From an uncultured Rhodobacterales bacterium (GTDB taxonomy: Bacteria; Pseudomonadota; Alphaproteobacteria; Rhodobacterales; Rhodobacteraceae): a stretch of DNA of 15,302 nucleotides. The number at the start of each line of letters is the position of its first letter. Position 1 is the first letter of the stretch. Shown here piece after piece: positions 1 to 6,614 of this stretch. The stretch lies in the NCBI GenBank assembly GCA_937901055.1, contig CALCGO010000137.1:1-15302 (forward strand), read 5' to 3'. The notes beneath the pieces were generated by a model, which saw only the letters and a program-made list of their open reading frames with translations, made no database searches and had not been told where the DNA came from. The position numbers and the translations under genes were made by a program.

Positions 1-1443
1 ATCAAAATGCGCACCACCGTTAGCCGGAGTTGTGAACGCCTCACCTCTGAGTTCAACCCACGACAGTTGGTCAGCCTTCGCGTAGATAGAAAAAGTGTAA
101 GCGGTGGATGTGGTCACAGTTGTACTATAGTATACTTGAACAACACCTGTCCCAGTGGCCCCGCTGTCCAGTAAGGTGACTGCCGAAGTTAATCCATCAG
201 GGCCTGTTGCGTCCTGAGAGAGTGTGGCCGCACTAGATTTTGCCCAAGGCGCTGTTCCGTCTAGCTCAAAAGCCTCAGTAAACAAATTAGTCCGTGCTTC
301 ACTCTCGGCCTTCATGCCTTTAACCCAAGCACCGTCGATGTACTCGTGGTTATCCCTACGAGGTAGGAAGCGTGCAGCAGATGGGTTGCGGTCTACTTCT
401 TCAACTGTGATGTTGTCGAAGTCCGCGTAGAGGCCATTTGAGCTGTAAGAAGGGAGTAGTGTGACGTAGGAGGTGACGCTCGTGGCTGTGAAAAAGAGCA
501 CACCACCGACCACCAGAACATTAGTATGTGCAGCTAGGCCGCCACTACCCGCGATAGTACCAACGTACACAAAGGTAGCGGGACTGGTGCCAGCAATAGC
601 GTCAAATGTCAGTTTGTAAGATTTCCCGACCTCAGTCGTAACAACTTGGTAAGCACCCCCACGGCCAGATGCCCCGTTGGTAACTCTCAATGCACTAGAA
701 GACACCGACAATACACCAGAATTGTGTGCAGTCCACCCAGCAGTAGAGCTATCAAAAGTCCCATTGCTAACCAGATTAGAGCCAGTAACAACAGCCTTGT
801 TAGGCAAATACTTTGGCAATGCTGCAAGCGCACGTTGGTCCTCTGGTACATCGAACATACCAGCAAGGCCATTCTCGTAGAGGTGAGCGCCCCAGATGTA
901 GGCGAAGGTGCCTGATGTTTCTGTGAAGCTGCCATCACCATCTGCCAACGTAACTAAGAAATTCCTATTCGTGTCTGGTGCCGTGGAAGATACTGTCAAG
1001 TAGTACCAATCGTTGTCCAGTAGGGTTATGCCACCTGTGGCACCAGTTTCCGTACCTACAGCCCCAGACAGCAGATCGAACCATACGTCAACACCACCAT
1101 CAACTTGTATGCGAAACCATTGGTTATCAACGTACTTGGCAAATACCCCAGATACATAATCCACACCACTAACCATGGTGACATTCTGCGTTAAGAAAGC
1201 ACTCGTACTTGTATGGCTAATCTTATCAGCCGTAAGCGTCCCATCAGGGGCCATAGCAGCGTTTGGTGTTACGGCTGTGTCCGTCTTGGTCCAGTCATTA
1301 GAATTGAAGTCCTCAGAACTCTTGATCAGGTTCATAGGGGCAAAGCCCTTGATACCCGCTGAGTTGTTCATAGTGCGTTGGGAGGTCGCAGAGTAGTCTG
1401 TCGCAGCCAAGAAGCTGTCAATCGGGTCTAGGTTACACGTCAT
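1..1443 (-). CDS. Tail fibre / receptor-binding protein, N-terminal part (runs off left edge)
   Basis: Reading the minus strand from ATG at 1443 gives 481 codons with no stop up to base 1, so this is a 5' fragment of a larger gene; I checked every triplet. An AAGGA Shine-Dalgarno lies 8 bases before the ATG. Residues 1-37 look like a short leader, possibly the virion anchor. Module 1 (about 38-190) starts NLIKSSEDFNSNDWTK and contains APDGTLTADK. Module 2 (about 223-350) starts NLVSNGTFDSSTAGW, the typical opening of CBM4/9-like jelly rolls. A linker (351-385, with HEYIDGAWVKGMKAESEA) leads to module 3 (from 386), starting NLFTEAFELDGTAPWAK with GPDGLTSAVTL and YTFSIYAKA. Modules 1 and 3 look homologous. 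Such modules are common in phage fibres and usually bind surface glycans. Last gene of the virion block in view; composition is more AT-rich than its neighbours. Fibre role is inferred from modules and position. Confidence 0.85.
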   Translation of the reverse strand, partial: MTCNLDPIDSFLAATDYSATSQRTMNNSAGIKGFAPMNLIKSSEDFNSNDWTKTDTAVTPNAAMAPDGTLTADKISHTSTSAFLTQNVTMVSGVDYVSGVFAKYVDNQWFRIQVDGGVDVWFDLLSGAVGTETGATGGITLLDNDWYYLTVSSTAPDTNRNFLVTLADGDGSFTETSGTFAYIWGAHLYENGLAGMFDVPEDQRALAALPKYLPNKAVVTGSNLVSNGTFDSSTAGWTAHNSGVLSVSSSALRVTNGASGRGGAYQVVTTEVGKSYKLTFDAIAGTSPATFVYVGTIAGSGGLAAHTNVLVVGGVLFFTATSVTSYVTLLPSYSSNGLYADFDNITVEEVDRNPSAARFLPRRDNHEYIDGAWVKGMKAESEARTNLFTEAFELDGTAPWAKSSAATLSQDATGPDGLTSAVTLLDSGATGTGVVQVYYSTTVTTSTAYTFSIYAKADQLSWVELRGEAFTTPANGGAHFD

Positions 1444-1444
1444 G

Positions 1445-1744
1445 TCAGCTTTCCTTCATCAAATACGTATCGCTCTTGAAGTCCGCAACCAGATCGAACT
1501 GGAAGCCGTTAACCTCATACTTAGCGCTTTCATTGTACCAAGCGCGGTCCCAGCCGCCGTGGTAAACCATGTCAAAATCAAAGCCATTCGGGGAGAGGTG
1601 GCCCTTGTCAGCAATCACGCTGTCAATCTTCTCAATCCCAGAGCCTTCAATCCAGTCCTTAGAAATGTCTTCTGGTGCCAGCTTCGCGTGAAAGCGCTTC
1701 TGGTAGTACCTGTGGCGCGGTATGTTCGGCTCTCTGAATGGCAT
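1445..1744 (-). CDS. Small virion-cluster protein, 99 aa, unknown function
   Basis: I do not recognise this protein. It is 99 residues, soluble-looking, with no signal peptide or membrane segment. The N-terminus is basic (MPFREPNIPRHRYYQKRFHAK) and the rest is rich in Asp, Trp and aromatic residues (for example DMVYHGGWDRAWYN, 58-71), suggesting a compact folded domain. It starts one base after the stop of the 101-aa gene and its TGA lies one base before the ATG of the fibre gene, so it belongs to the same coupled transcript. Lying between capsid-associated genes and the fibre, it could be a head or tail accessory protein, or a fibre-attachment protein, but nothing in the sequence decides this. 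Confidence 0.8.
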   Translation of the reverse strand: MPFREPNIPRHRYYQKRFHAKLAPEDISKDWIEGSGIEKIDSVIADKGHLSPNGFDFDMVYHGGWDRAWYNESAKYEVNGFQFDLVADFKSDTYLMKES

Positions 1745-1745
1745 C

Positions 1746-2051
1746 TTAGAAGCCCCTCACAAGGAATTTGGAATTGTCGCTGTCAAGCAACTGTCGTTTG
1801 CAGTATGCCATAAACTCAGCCGTTCCGATAGACGCGCCGCATTCGCGGGACCATCTTTCAGCAGTCACAGCGTCAACAGAGCCAACGTATCGGGTCGCCG
1901 CCTCGCCAGCCATCGAAGGGGCAATGTCAGCCATCGCCTTATTGCGGTCAAAGAGCGAGGAGATGTCAGGGTTAGTCTTGCGCACATGCAATCCCGCCTC
2001 ATCCTCATAAAGCTCCTCAATCAATCCAGTCGCAGGGTCGAGATGTCTCAT
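1746..2051 (-). CDS. Small conserved-type phage protein, 101 aa, unknown function
   Basis: A 101-residue protein starting at an ATGA overlap of 4 bases with the preceding gene, hence translationally coupled to it. It contains NPDISSLFDRNKAMADIA (27-44), a Gly/Ala stretch, then AVTAERWSRECGASIG (61-76) and ends MAYCKRQLLDSDNSKFLVRG. From memory, small proteins with this layout (a FDRNKA-like segment, a kW..e.G segment, and a final krkLnd.dn..fr segment) occur near the capsid gene in podoviruses, but their role is not known to me. No membrane segment or catalytic motif is visible. Likely a virion or assembly protein by position only. Confidence 0.82.
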   Translation of the reverse strand: MRHLDPATGLIEELYEDEAGLHVRKTNPDISSLFDRNKAMADIAPSMAGEAATRYVGSVDAVTAERWSRECGASIGTAEFMAYCKRQLLDSDNSKFLVRGF

Positions 2052-2323
2052 TTCGCTACCTTCTTCGGCGCTGCTTTTTTCTTTGCTGCTGGCTTTTTCG
2101 CCGCAGGCTTCTTAGGCGGGTCAAACGCCTCATTCTCAGGGGTCGCAGGGTCATCGCCTTGATAAGTGCCGTCAGCCTTGCGAGCGCGGGTCTCAATAAC
2201 TTCCACAAGACCATGAGACAGCAAATGCTGGCCATCTTCATCACTCACTTCCGCCACATATCCGTGCAGACGCTTTGCGCCGTCGATTATTGGCTTGCGG
2301 TTTCCGATTACCTTGATCTTCAT
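2048..2323 (-). CDS. Small capsid-adjacent protein with Lys/Ala/Pro-rich tail, 91 aa
   Basis: First gene after the major capsid protein. Residues 1-45 form a small hydrophobic-patterned domain (MKIKVIGNRKPIIDGAKRLH, then VAEVSDEDGQHLLSHGLVEVIE) resembling the short proteins that often follow phage capsid genes, with the pattern 'veVsdedg..Ll..Glvevi'. Residues 50-68 are an acidic linker. Residues 69-91 form a basic tail of repeated PAAKK units with 10 lysines in 23 residues, like histone H1 tails. Start chosen at ATG 2323 because GGAGGG (2328-2333) sits 4 bases upstream. Its stop overlaps the next start (ATGA). A head accessory or DNA-contacting role is possible but is inference. Confidence 0.82.
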   Translation of the reverse strand: MKIKVIGNRKPIIDGAKRLHGYVAEVSDEDGQHLLSHGLVEVIETRARKADGTYQGDDPATPENEAFDPPKKPAAKKPAAKKKAAPKKVAK

Positions 2324-2327
2324 ACTA

Positions 2328-2333
2328 CCCTCC
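2328..2333 (-). promoter_or_regulatory. Ribosome binding site of the 91-aa gene
   Basis: GGAGGG on the minus strand, 4 bases before the ATG at 2323. It lies just downstream of the post-capsid hairpin, so this gene appears to have its own strong initiation signal rather than relying on coupling to the capsid gene. Confidence 0.65.
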
Positions 2334-2342
2334 GTTTGGTCT

Positions 2343-2364
2343 AGGGGCGACCTAAGCCGCCCCT
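2343..2364 (-). terminator. Hairpin after capsid gene (terminator-like or mRNA processing element)
   Basis: In the 48-base gap after the capsid stop codon, the transcript can form a perfect 7-bp stem AGGGGCG / CGCCCCT around an 8-base loop. It is not followed by a U-tract (the next bases are AGACCAAACGG), so it is not a canonical intrinsic terminator. T7 has its terminator just after the capsid gene, so partial attenuation of downstream genes is plausible; mRNA 3'-end stabilisation or processing is the alternative. The stem is seen in the sequence; its function is inferred. Confidence 0.4.
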
Positions 2365-2371
2365 GATTGTC

Positions 2372-3346
2372 TTATAGTGCTGGGTTAACGTCAGCCACGA
2401 CGCCGTGAGCCTTTTCGCTATCCACACAAAGCGTGTACTCGCCGTAGAGCATCTTGCGCTTTGAGTGACCAGTTTCAGCAAGGTCTTTCTGCTTGGTCTT
2501 CTGCAACCACTTCACTTGAGCCATCGAAGGATCGAGTACAAAAATGTCTCTCGAGCGGACAAACCTCGAAGGAGCAATGGTCAATTCGCCAAAGTCAGAA
2601 ACGTAGATGTCAATCGCACGAGACAGGGTTTTGTCCTGAATGTCCTTGTAGCGAGTAGCCGAGCCAGTGAAAGTCGAAGAAATCTTCTGCTTTGCACCAG
2701 AACCACACAGAACCAGTGAAGGCTCCGCGCCAGCATCCCAACATGCCGCGATAACGTCGTTGAAGATGGTCTCCGTCAGAGCGCGTAGCGTGCCATCTGT
2801 CGCCGCAGCGTTAGGATAGCCAGCAGTTGTGCCAGATAGAGTGCCATCAGCGCCGCCCGAACCTCGGTCAGTGTTGGTGGTCAGGAAGGCAGAAAGCGAA
2901 GCCGATTGACGCGCCGTGCCAGAAGCACCAGCCGATGCAGCAACGTTCACGCCACCGAGCATTTGCTCCATGTCACGCTTAAGTTCCTTCATCTTGAAGT
3001 ACATCTGCTTTGCAGTCGTTTGCGCATCGCCAACGCCATTCACAGCGTCCGCTGTGTGCGAGACTTCAACAACCTTGTCCGAAATCTGGGTGTAGTTGGA
3101 CCTGCGAACGCCAGCAGTAGGTGCGTCGTTGCCCGGAGCGCTTTCGCCCTCGATTACGCGGTTTGATGTGTCAACCGAAGCAAGATCGACTTCAACCCAC
3201 TCAGTGTAGGTGCTGTCAGCCTTGCCTGATCCGATTGCGGCCATAAGAGGGGTCTCCGTTGGCGTGATCGAAATCAGTGCCTCGTGGATGTCCTCGCGGA
3301 TTGTGGTGTGATCGTATGTCTCACCTGTGTTTGTCGAAACGCCCAT
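2372..3346 (-). CDS. Major capsid protein (HK97-fold, SU10-like/DUF5309 type)
   Basis: A 324-residue protein that would form the icosahedral shell. The N-terminus (GVSTNTGETYDHTTIREDIHEALI) leads into ITPTETPLMAAIGSGKA (27-43), a pattern typical of the SU10-like (DUF5309) capsid family: 'i..isPtdTPl...ig...a'. Then follow YTEWVEVDLA (47-56), EGESAP (66-71) and a helical stretch TTAKQMYFKMKELKRDMEQML (110-130), matching the long spine helix of HK97-fold capsids. The C-terminal half has IFVLDPSMAQVKWLQKTKQKDLAETG (268-293) and GEYTLCVDSEKAHGVVADVN, also typical. Length fits the family. It follows the scaffold gene directly, as expected, and has the strongest Shine-Dalgarno in the window (AAAGGAG, 7-base spacer). 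Assignment is by recalled family pattern and position, with high confidence. Confidence 0.94.
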   Translation of the reverse strand: MGVSTNTGETYDHTTIREDIHEALISITPTETPLMAAIGSGKADSTYTEWVEVDLASVDTSNRVIEGESAPGNDAPTAGVRRSNYTQISDKVVEVSHTADAVNGVGDAQTTAKQMYFKMKELKRDMEQMLGGVNVAASAGASGTARQSASLSAFLTTNTDRGSGGADGTLSGTTAGYPNAAATDGTLRALTETIFNDVIAACWDAGAEPSLVLCGSGAKQKISSTFTGSATRYKDIQDKTLSRAIDIYVSDFGELTIAPSRFVRSRDIFVLDPSMAQVKWLQKTKQKDLAETGHSKRKMLYGEYTLCVDSEKAHGVVADVNPAL

Positions 3347-3353
3347 GATAAAT

Positions 3354-3360
3354 CTCCTTT
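3354..3360 (-). promoter_or_regulatory. Strong ribosome binding site of the capsid gene
   Basis: AAAGGAG on the minus strand with a 7-base AT-rich spacer before the ATG at 3346. This is the best Shine-Dalgarno seen in the window, and the capsid gene is one of the few not overlapping its upstream neighbour, consistent with a need for high independent translation of the capsid subunit. Confidence 0.75.
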
Positions 3361-3365
3361 ATAGG

Positions 3366-4367
3366 CTATGACAGAAGGAAGTTGACAACACTGTCCATGT
3401 CGCCGCCATTCCGTTGCATACGAGTTTTTGCCGACTGACGCTGCTTCGTCTTGGATGTCGCTTCGGTGCGGGCCGTTCCGGGCTTAATCACAGGCTTAGA
3501 TTTGGCTGGCTTAACTTGTGCCAGAGCCGCCTTTTGGTTACGATACACCATTGCATCGTGAAAGACGGACAAGACACGAGCATCAGTTTGCCCCATCATT
3601 TCCTGTTCAGTGAAGCCGTAATAGTTCTGGCCTGCTGCAATCATGCGCTTCTTGAGAGCGGGTGCCTTTTCGGGGTCCGCTAGGTCAGGGATACGCTTGA
3701 CCAAGATGTCATGTTCCTGCGCAAGTCGGGCTTGGTGAGCCTTATCCATACGCACTTGCTCTACCCGATTTAACTTCGTTAGACGCTGCATGTCCGCTTC
3801 ATAGGCGTCCAATTTGCCGTCATACTCCATCTTGGCTTCCATGTACGAGATAGGATCGTTCTGATACATCTCAGGCTTAGGGGCCTCGGGTCTCGCGATA
3901 ACATCGCCGTTTTCCATCCGAGAACGAAGACCTTGCACAGCCCTCAACTCGTCTTGAAGGACTTGATAAGCGTTCTGCGCCTCATCTTTCAGAGAAGCAG
4001 CCTCCTTCATGCCCTTCTGCACATATTCCTGCCCTGAATAGCCCCGAAGTAGCTCGTCAAGGGGTACGTCCCGCATCTCGCCATCAACTTTGACAGAATA
4101 CAGGGGTTCCTCATGAGTTTCGTCGTTATTCTCAGTTATTTGTGCGTCCTGAACGCCCACTTCATCAGCTTCTTGCTCAGGCTCGGTAGCCGCCTCAACC
4201 GCTTCGGGTTCAGCCTCCACCTCTGCGGCTTCCGCCACAGCTTCTTCCGCCGCTTCGGTCTGTTCTTGAACAGGTGCCGCCGCTGCTTCCGCTTCTGGCT
4301 CCACAGGAGCCTCAAACATCAAGGACGAAATGTCCTCGAAACTTCCGGGTTCAGTCGTGTTCTCCAC
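3366..4367 (-). CDS. Capsid assembly scaffolding protein
   Basis: Internal scaffold that directs procapsid assembly. I chose GTG at 4367 (333 aa) because GGAAGG (4377-4382) lies 9 bases upstream; an in-frame TTG at 4394 would add nine residues but would put that Shine-Dalgarno inside the gene. Residues 19-71 are low-complexity Ala/Glu/Pro. Residues 88-120 (EEPLYSVKVDGEMRDVPLDE, then LLRGYSGQEYVQKGM) match the segment common in T7-like and related scaffolds: 'y.vkvdGe...vpl.elL.gy....y..k'. Residues 122-225 are charged and helical, probably coiled coil. The C-terminus (286-320) is rich in Lys and Arg, as in scaffolds whose basic tail binds the coat protein. No protease motif is visible. It overlaps the small upstream gene by 17 bases and lies directly before the capsid gene. 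Confidence 0.9.
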   Translation of the reverse strand: MENTTEPGSFEDISSLMFEAPVEPEAEAAAAPVQEQTEAAEEAVAEAAEVEAEPEAVEAATEPEQEADEVGVQDAQITENNDETHEEPLYSVKVDGEMRDVPLDELLRGYSGQEYVQKGMKEAASLKDEAQNAYQVLQDELRAVQGLRSRMENGDVIARPEAPKPEMYQNDPISYMEAKMEYDGKLDAYEADMQRLTKLNRVEQVRMDKAHQARLAQEHDILVKRIPDLADPEKAPALKKRMIAAGQNYYGFTEQEMMGQTDARVLSVFHDAMVYRNQKAALAQVKPAKSKPVIKPGTARTEATSKTKQRQSAKTRMQRNGGDMDSVVNFLLS

Positions 4368-4605
4368 GGTGCTTTTCCTTCCGCTCTTTGGCAACCGCTT
4401 CGTCCGAGTAGAACTTTAAAAGCTGGTTTGCCACCTCAGTAAGCGCCAAAATTCTTTGACGCGCTGCCAATACCTCAGCTTCCGTGGCGTTTGCCGATAG
4501 GAAAACTGAGTTGTGGTATTCTTTTACCCCATTCAATGCCTCTAGGAAAGTCTCATCCTCAAGGATGGCTTTTGCCCGTGACGCCTTCTGCGCTCTATCA
4601 AGCAT
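4351..4605 (-). CDS. Small helical protein between portal and scaffold, 84 aa
   Basis: An 84-residue, highly charged, apparently all-helical protein: RAQKASRAKAILEDETFLEA, then VKEYHNSVFLSAN, then TEAEVLAARQRILALTEVAN and a basic C-terminal tail (AVAKERKEKHRG). Its ATG overlaps the portal stop codon (TAATG), so it is coupled to portal translation. The layout 'A..iL.d..F..a......y...f..s......d...AR..i.aL..v...L' recalls small proteins next to portal or terminase genes in other phages, but I cannot name the family securely. A head-assembly accessory role is inferred from position; a small-terminase role is unlikely because no DNA-binding HTH is evident. Confidence 0.83.
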   Translation of the reverse strand: MLDRAQKASRAKAILEDETFLEALNGVKEYHNSVFLSANATEAEVLAARQRILALTEVANQLLKFYSDEAVAKERKEKHRGEHD

Positions 4606-6605
4606 TAGTATCGATCCCGCTCTTGTTCGGCACGCACTTGCGCCTGATTGACTTGGCTTCCCTCGATCCTCGCGACCTCAAGCGCAAAATCCTGCGCCAT
4701 CTTGTCCCTATCGCGGTCATCCTTCATCATTTCGGACTGCATTTTCACCTGCGCATTCATCGCGTCAGACTGTGCCTTCGTCTGCGCCTTGATTTGCTCC
4801 GCAGCGATCAAGCCCTGCATTGGGTCGCCACCTTGGCCCTGTGCCGCTTGTGCGGCCTGTGCGGCCATCTTCTGCTCCATCTCTGGCGTTACCTGCGTGA
4901 AGTAGCGGTCTGCATTGCGAATGCCCACAGCCGCCATCATGTCCGTGACGGTGTTGGTGATGTTCTCCAAGGTCACGACGCCGTTTGCTGGCCCGTATCC
5001 CTGATAAACCTGCATTTGAAGGCCCAGAAGTTCGCGGTATGCCTGCGACTTTTCCTCCTCGCGGCCCGTTCCCAAACCGACATTCACCGAAACGGACATG
5101 CCCGCATTCCATGCGCGGGGGTCAACGTCTTGAAAGCTGCCGTTCATCTTCATAGCCCGTGGCGCGTCTGAATGCTTAATGACCAACTTCAACATCAGCT
5201 TGAACATGCGCGTCACGCCGCCCTCGGCCAAGTTCCGCGCCATAACCTCAGTTTGGCCCGCTGCCGCCTGAATGGTGGCGCTGACCCCAACCTTAGTCGT
5301 GGATTGCAAGGCGTCAGGATCAAGGCCCATAGATGCCTTCGTGATGCCCGTCTTGCTGTCTATCACGCTGTCGTAATACTGCATCGCGCCGAGCGTTTGG
5401 CCAGCCACGAATGGTGTGACCAATGGGTTCACCGATCCTGCCTGCTTAACCCGGACAATCGCGCCGATTTCGTTGTTTAGGATGTCGTCCAAGTCCACGT
5501 TATGCTCGACAACTTCCGTGCGCGGGTCGTTCACAAGAGCCACGTTGTCCAGAATGCCGCGCAGAATGCTTGTCGATGCGTCTTGGTCGTCAAAAATCAG
5601 GTCAGGTACAGAGCGACCGAAGAATGTGTGAGGCTCAGGGTCAACTTCAAACACCGCGAACGGCGCGTCATCCCAAGGCTCAAAGTCAATCATCTCGTAG
5701 TTGGAGCCGCCCATCAAGAAGCGGTGCATGACAGGAACGCCCGTGCCATCCACGTCCATCCGCATATAGGCTTCCGTGACCATGACACGCCGCATGGATA
5801 CATCTTGGCTGTCGTCTTCCCCGTCCGCCGTGTATCCGCGCCGAGCCTCATCCTCTGTCGCATCCATGTCGGACGCCTCGGTCGTGCCGTGCATCCCCTT
5901 CACTTCGTCTAAGTCATATCCCATGCCGACCAAATCACCGATACGCATGTCCGTGCGATGTCCGCAGACGTAGAAGTCCTCAATCGAACGAGCGTTCTCG
6001 TCTATGAAAAACTCCTCGGGAGGGATTGTGTCTATGCAGATGTCGCCTTCTTGCTTTTCGCGGGTGACTTTCATGTCCCAGCCGCCATCGCCAAGGCTTT
6101 CCTCGATAACGTCAACTTCCTCGGCCATAGTGACCGCTTCACGCTGCAAGTCGCTCAGGCCCGTCAGGTTGTGGGTCTCAGCCTCGGTGTATTCTTCGTA
6201 ATAGACCTTGGCAAAGCCCGCCTTCTTCAAGAGCGCGTCGTGGAATACGTCTGACAGAATGCGGAAGCCGCCAAGCTCCTCCATTTTATAATGGACGTAA
6301 GACGTTGCCTCTGTCGAAAATTGAATGTCCTTCTCACCTTTCGGGACATATTCAACATAACGCCCAGAAGACATGAAAATCCGCATCAGGCTTGGCTTGA
6401 TAGCCCGCACTGTGTCGCGCACCTTCGTTGCAACAACCTTGGACCGCCCGACCTCAGACTTTAGCCCGCTTTCGCCGTTGAAATACTGCTGCGATTTTAT
6501 CCGATCCGGCGCGATGTCGCTTTCAATGTGCGCTACAGCCTCTTTGACCGCAGTTCGCACAATGTTGTGCATCGTGGTCTCGTCCATTTTTTTCTTCTTG
6601 GCCAT
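4605..6605 (-). CDS. Portal protein (head-tail connector)
   Basis: At 666 residues this would form the dodecameric portal through which DNA enters and leaves the capsid. Recognisable parts: a basic start (MAKKKKMDE), YFNGESGLKSEVGRSKVVAT (41-60) with RDTVRAIKPSLMRIFMSS (63-80), a common N-terminal signature of P22-like/podovirus portals ('gRS.vv...v.d.v....P.l.r.f'); IPPEEFFIDENARSIEDFYVC (194-214); PFAVFEVDPEPHTFFGRSVPDL (315-335); and LVNDPRTEV (357-365). The stem and crown region holds GITKASMGLDPDALQSTTKVG (420-440), a strongly conserved-type portal segment. Residues 574-666 are Gln/Ala/Met-rich and helical, fitting a C-terminal barrel or coiled coil. Length agrees with P22-type portals. 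An AAGGA site lies 7 bases before the ATG. It is followed by the small helical gene and the scaffold, the normal head-gene order. Confidence 0.94.
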   Translation of the reverse strand: MAKKKKMDETTMHNIVRTAVKEAVAHIESDIAPDRIKSQQYFNGESGLKSEVGRSKVVATKVRDTVRAIKPSLMRIFMSSGRYVEYVPKGEKDIQFSTEATSYVHYKMEELGGFRILSDVFHDALLKKAGFAKVYYEEYTEAETHNLTGLSDLQREAVTMAEEVDVIEESLGDGGWDMKVTREKQEGDICIDTIPPEEFFIDENARSIEDFYVCGHRTDMRIGDLVGMGYDLDEVKGMHGTTEASDMDATEDEARRGYTADGEDDSQDVSMRRVMVTEAYMRMDVDGTGVPVMHRFLMGGSNYEMIDFEPWDDAPFAVFEVDPEPHTFFGRSVPDLIFDDQDASTSILRGILDNVALVNDPRTEVVEHNVDLDDILNNEIGAIVRVKQAGSVNPLVTPFVAGQTLGAMQYYDSVIDSKTGITKASMGLDPDALQSTTKVGVSATIQAAAGQTEVMARNLAEGGVTRMFKLMLKLVIKHSDAPRAMKMNGSFQDVDPRAWNAGMSVSVNVGLGTGREEEKSQAYRELLGLQMQVYQGYGPANGVVTLENITNTVTDMMAAVGIRNADRYFTQVTPEMEQKMAAQAAQAAQGQGGDPMQGLIAAEQIKAQTKAQSDAMNAQVKMQSEMMKDDRDRDKMAQDFALEVARIEGSQVNQAQVRAEQERDRY

Positions 6606-6614
6606 GTCGTGTCC

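Noticed and set aside
1722..2162. 146-residue plus-strand frame with a hydrophobic Phe/Ala-rich stretch that resembles a membrane segment
   Set aside because: The Phe/Ala run is the reverse complement of the Lys/Ala tail codons of the 91-aa gene, so it is a shadow.
2056..2244. 62-residue minus-strand frame with a Lys/Arg/Gln-rich end
   Set aside because: It overlaps the 91-aa gene in another frame; the basic end comes from the same AAG-rich codons. The 91-aa frame has the Shine-Dalgarno and the folded-domain pattern.
3347..3365. Possible promoter in the short gap before the capsid gene
   Set aside because: The 19-base gap holds only the Shine-Dalgarno and an AT-rich spacer; no -35/-10 pair or phage-type promoter repeat was seen there or in the other gaps.
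4765..5112. 115-residue minus-strand frame inside the portal gene
   Set aside because: Gly/Arg/His-rich out-of-frame reading of portal codons; portal motifs run through this region uninterrupted.
4491..5171. 226-residue open frame on the plus strand opposite the portal C-terminus
   Set aside because: Leu/His/Arg-rich shadow sequence (for example repeated RLCLRLRLDLL-like runs) lying entirely over the portal and the small helical gene; no plausible start context.
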